A stretch of 7,042 bases of DNA, taken from contig DXVY01000085.1 of assembly GCA_019417145.1 (NCBI GenBank), positions 1 through 7,042 on the forward strand. Direction: 5' to 3'. The position numbers and the translations under genes are program-made. Positions 6,576-7,042 of the stretch are shown in pieces; position 1 is the stretch's first letter, and the number at the start of each line of letters is the position of its first letter. The notes under the pieces are model-generated. The model was not told the origin of the DNA, made no database searches, and saw nothing but the letters and a program-made list of their open reading frames with translations. Source of the DNA: Clostridiales bacterium. Its GTDB lineage: Bacteria > Bacillota > Clostridia > Oscillospirales > Acutalibacteraceae.

Positions 6576-7042
6576 ATGGCTAAGGATATTATTTTTGGTG
6601 AAGAGGCGCGCAAGTCTCTGCAGGCCGGCGTGGATAAGCTGGCTAATACAGTAAAGGTGACGCTGGGGCCCAAGGGCCGCAACGTGGTTATCGACAAGAA
6701 ATTTGGCGCGCCCCTGATCACCAACGACGGCGTGACCATTGCAAAGGAAGTCGAGCTGGACGATCCCTTTGAGAACATGGGGGCCCAGCTGGTCAAGGAG
6801 GTGGCCACCAAGACCAACGATGTGGCCGGCGACGGTACGACCACGGCTACGGTTCTGGCCCAGGCCATGATCTGCGAGGGCATGAAGAATGTTACCTCCG
6901 GCGCCAATCCCATGGTGGTTAAAAAGGGCATTAAGAAGGCGACCGACGCCGCCGTTGCGGCCGTAGTGGCCAATTCTAAAAAGGTGTCCGGCACCGAGGA
7001 TATCGCCCGGGTGGCTTCGGTCTCTTCCGGCGACGACAGCAT
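6576..7042 (+). CDS. groEL: Chaperonin GroEL (Cpn60), N-terminal part, cut by the window edge
   Basis: GroEL forms the double-ring, ATP-driven chamber in which newly made or damaged proteins fold, with GroES as lid. The 155 visible codons (of about 540 usual for the family) cover the first part of the equatorial domain and match the family throughout: MAKDIIFGEEAR at the start; the nucleotide-binding LGPKGRNVV (30-38); the FGAP and TNDG region with D51; ENMGAQLVKEVA (66-77); and the phosphate-binding DGTTTATVLAQA at 86-97. The frame is still open at 7042. AAAGGAG at 6557-6563 lies 12 bases before the ATG, slightly long but the only credible site. Nothing suggests damage or an unusual paralogue. 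Confidence 0.98.
   Translation, partial: MAKDIIFGEEARKSLQAGVDKLANTVKVTLGPKGRNVVIDKKFGAPLITNDGVTIAKEVELDDPFENMGAQLVKEVATKTNDVAGDGTTTATVLAQAMICEGMKNVTSGANPMVVKKGIKKATDAAVAAVVANSKKVSGTEDIARVASVSSGDDS

Overview
The window looks like the chromosome of a GC-rich, Gram-positive anaerobe of the Clostridia, perhaps a gut Oscillospiraceae-type organism. Three things point that way. A very large surface protein ends in a sortase signal with an NPKTS motif. The groESL operon carries a perfect CIRCE operator over a sigma-A promoter. Ribosome binding sites are strong AAAGGAG/AAGGAGG types throughout. The family-level placement is inference; a Firmicutes origin is well supported. All convincing genes lie on the plus strand.

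Layout. Positions 2-4771 hold the 3' part of a giant multidomain cell-wall protein (at least 1589 residues; the N-terminus lies upstream of the window). It has two copies of a module made of two CBM6/CBM35-like beta-sandwich domains, a jelly-roll-like domain and a FIVAR-like helical segment. These are followed by MPxxDVTV/InlB-like repeats, two nearly identical tandem Ig-like (Big_4-type) domains, a last helical segment, an Asp/Ser/Thr/Pro-rich wall spacer and the sorting signal. A strong intrinsic terminator follows at 4791-4829. Positions 4830-5043 are a spacer with no convincing gene; it holds a short ORF with a good ribosome binding site and may be a dispersed intergenic repeat. Positions 5060-5893 encode a complete nitrilase-superfamily (carbon-nitrogen hydrolase) enzyme. 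Positions 5894-6150 are non-coding and become AT-rich near the next promoter. Positions 6151-6210 carry the groESL promoter and the CIRCE element, then come groES (6270-6554) and the first 155 codons of groEL (6576 to the window edge).

How the genes relate. groES and groEL form a heat-shock operon controlled by HrcA. The surface protein and the nitrilase appear to be independent transcription units: a terminator separates them, and nothing in the sequence links their functions. The surface protein probably binds or processes polysaccharide at the cell surface, but no catalytic domain lies in the visible part. I found no mobile element, CRISPR array, tRNA or rRNA, and no clear novel system. 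The least explained parts are the modular surface protein, especially its jelly-roll-like domain, and the 4830-5043 spacer.
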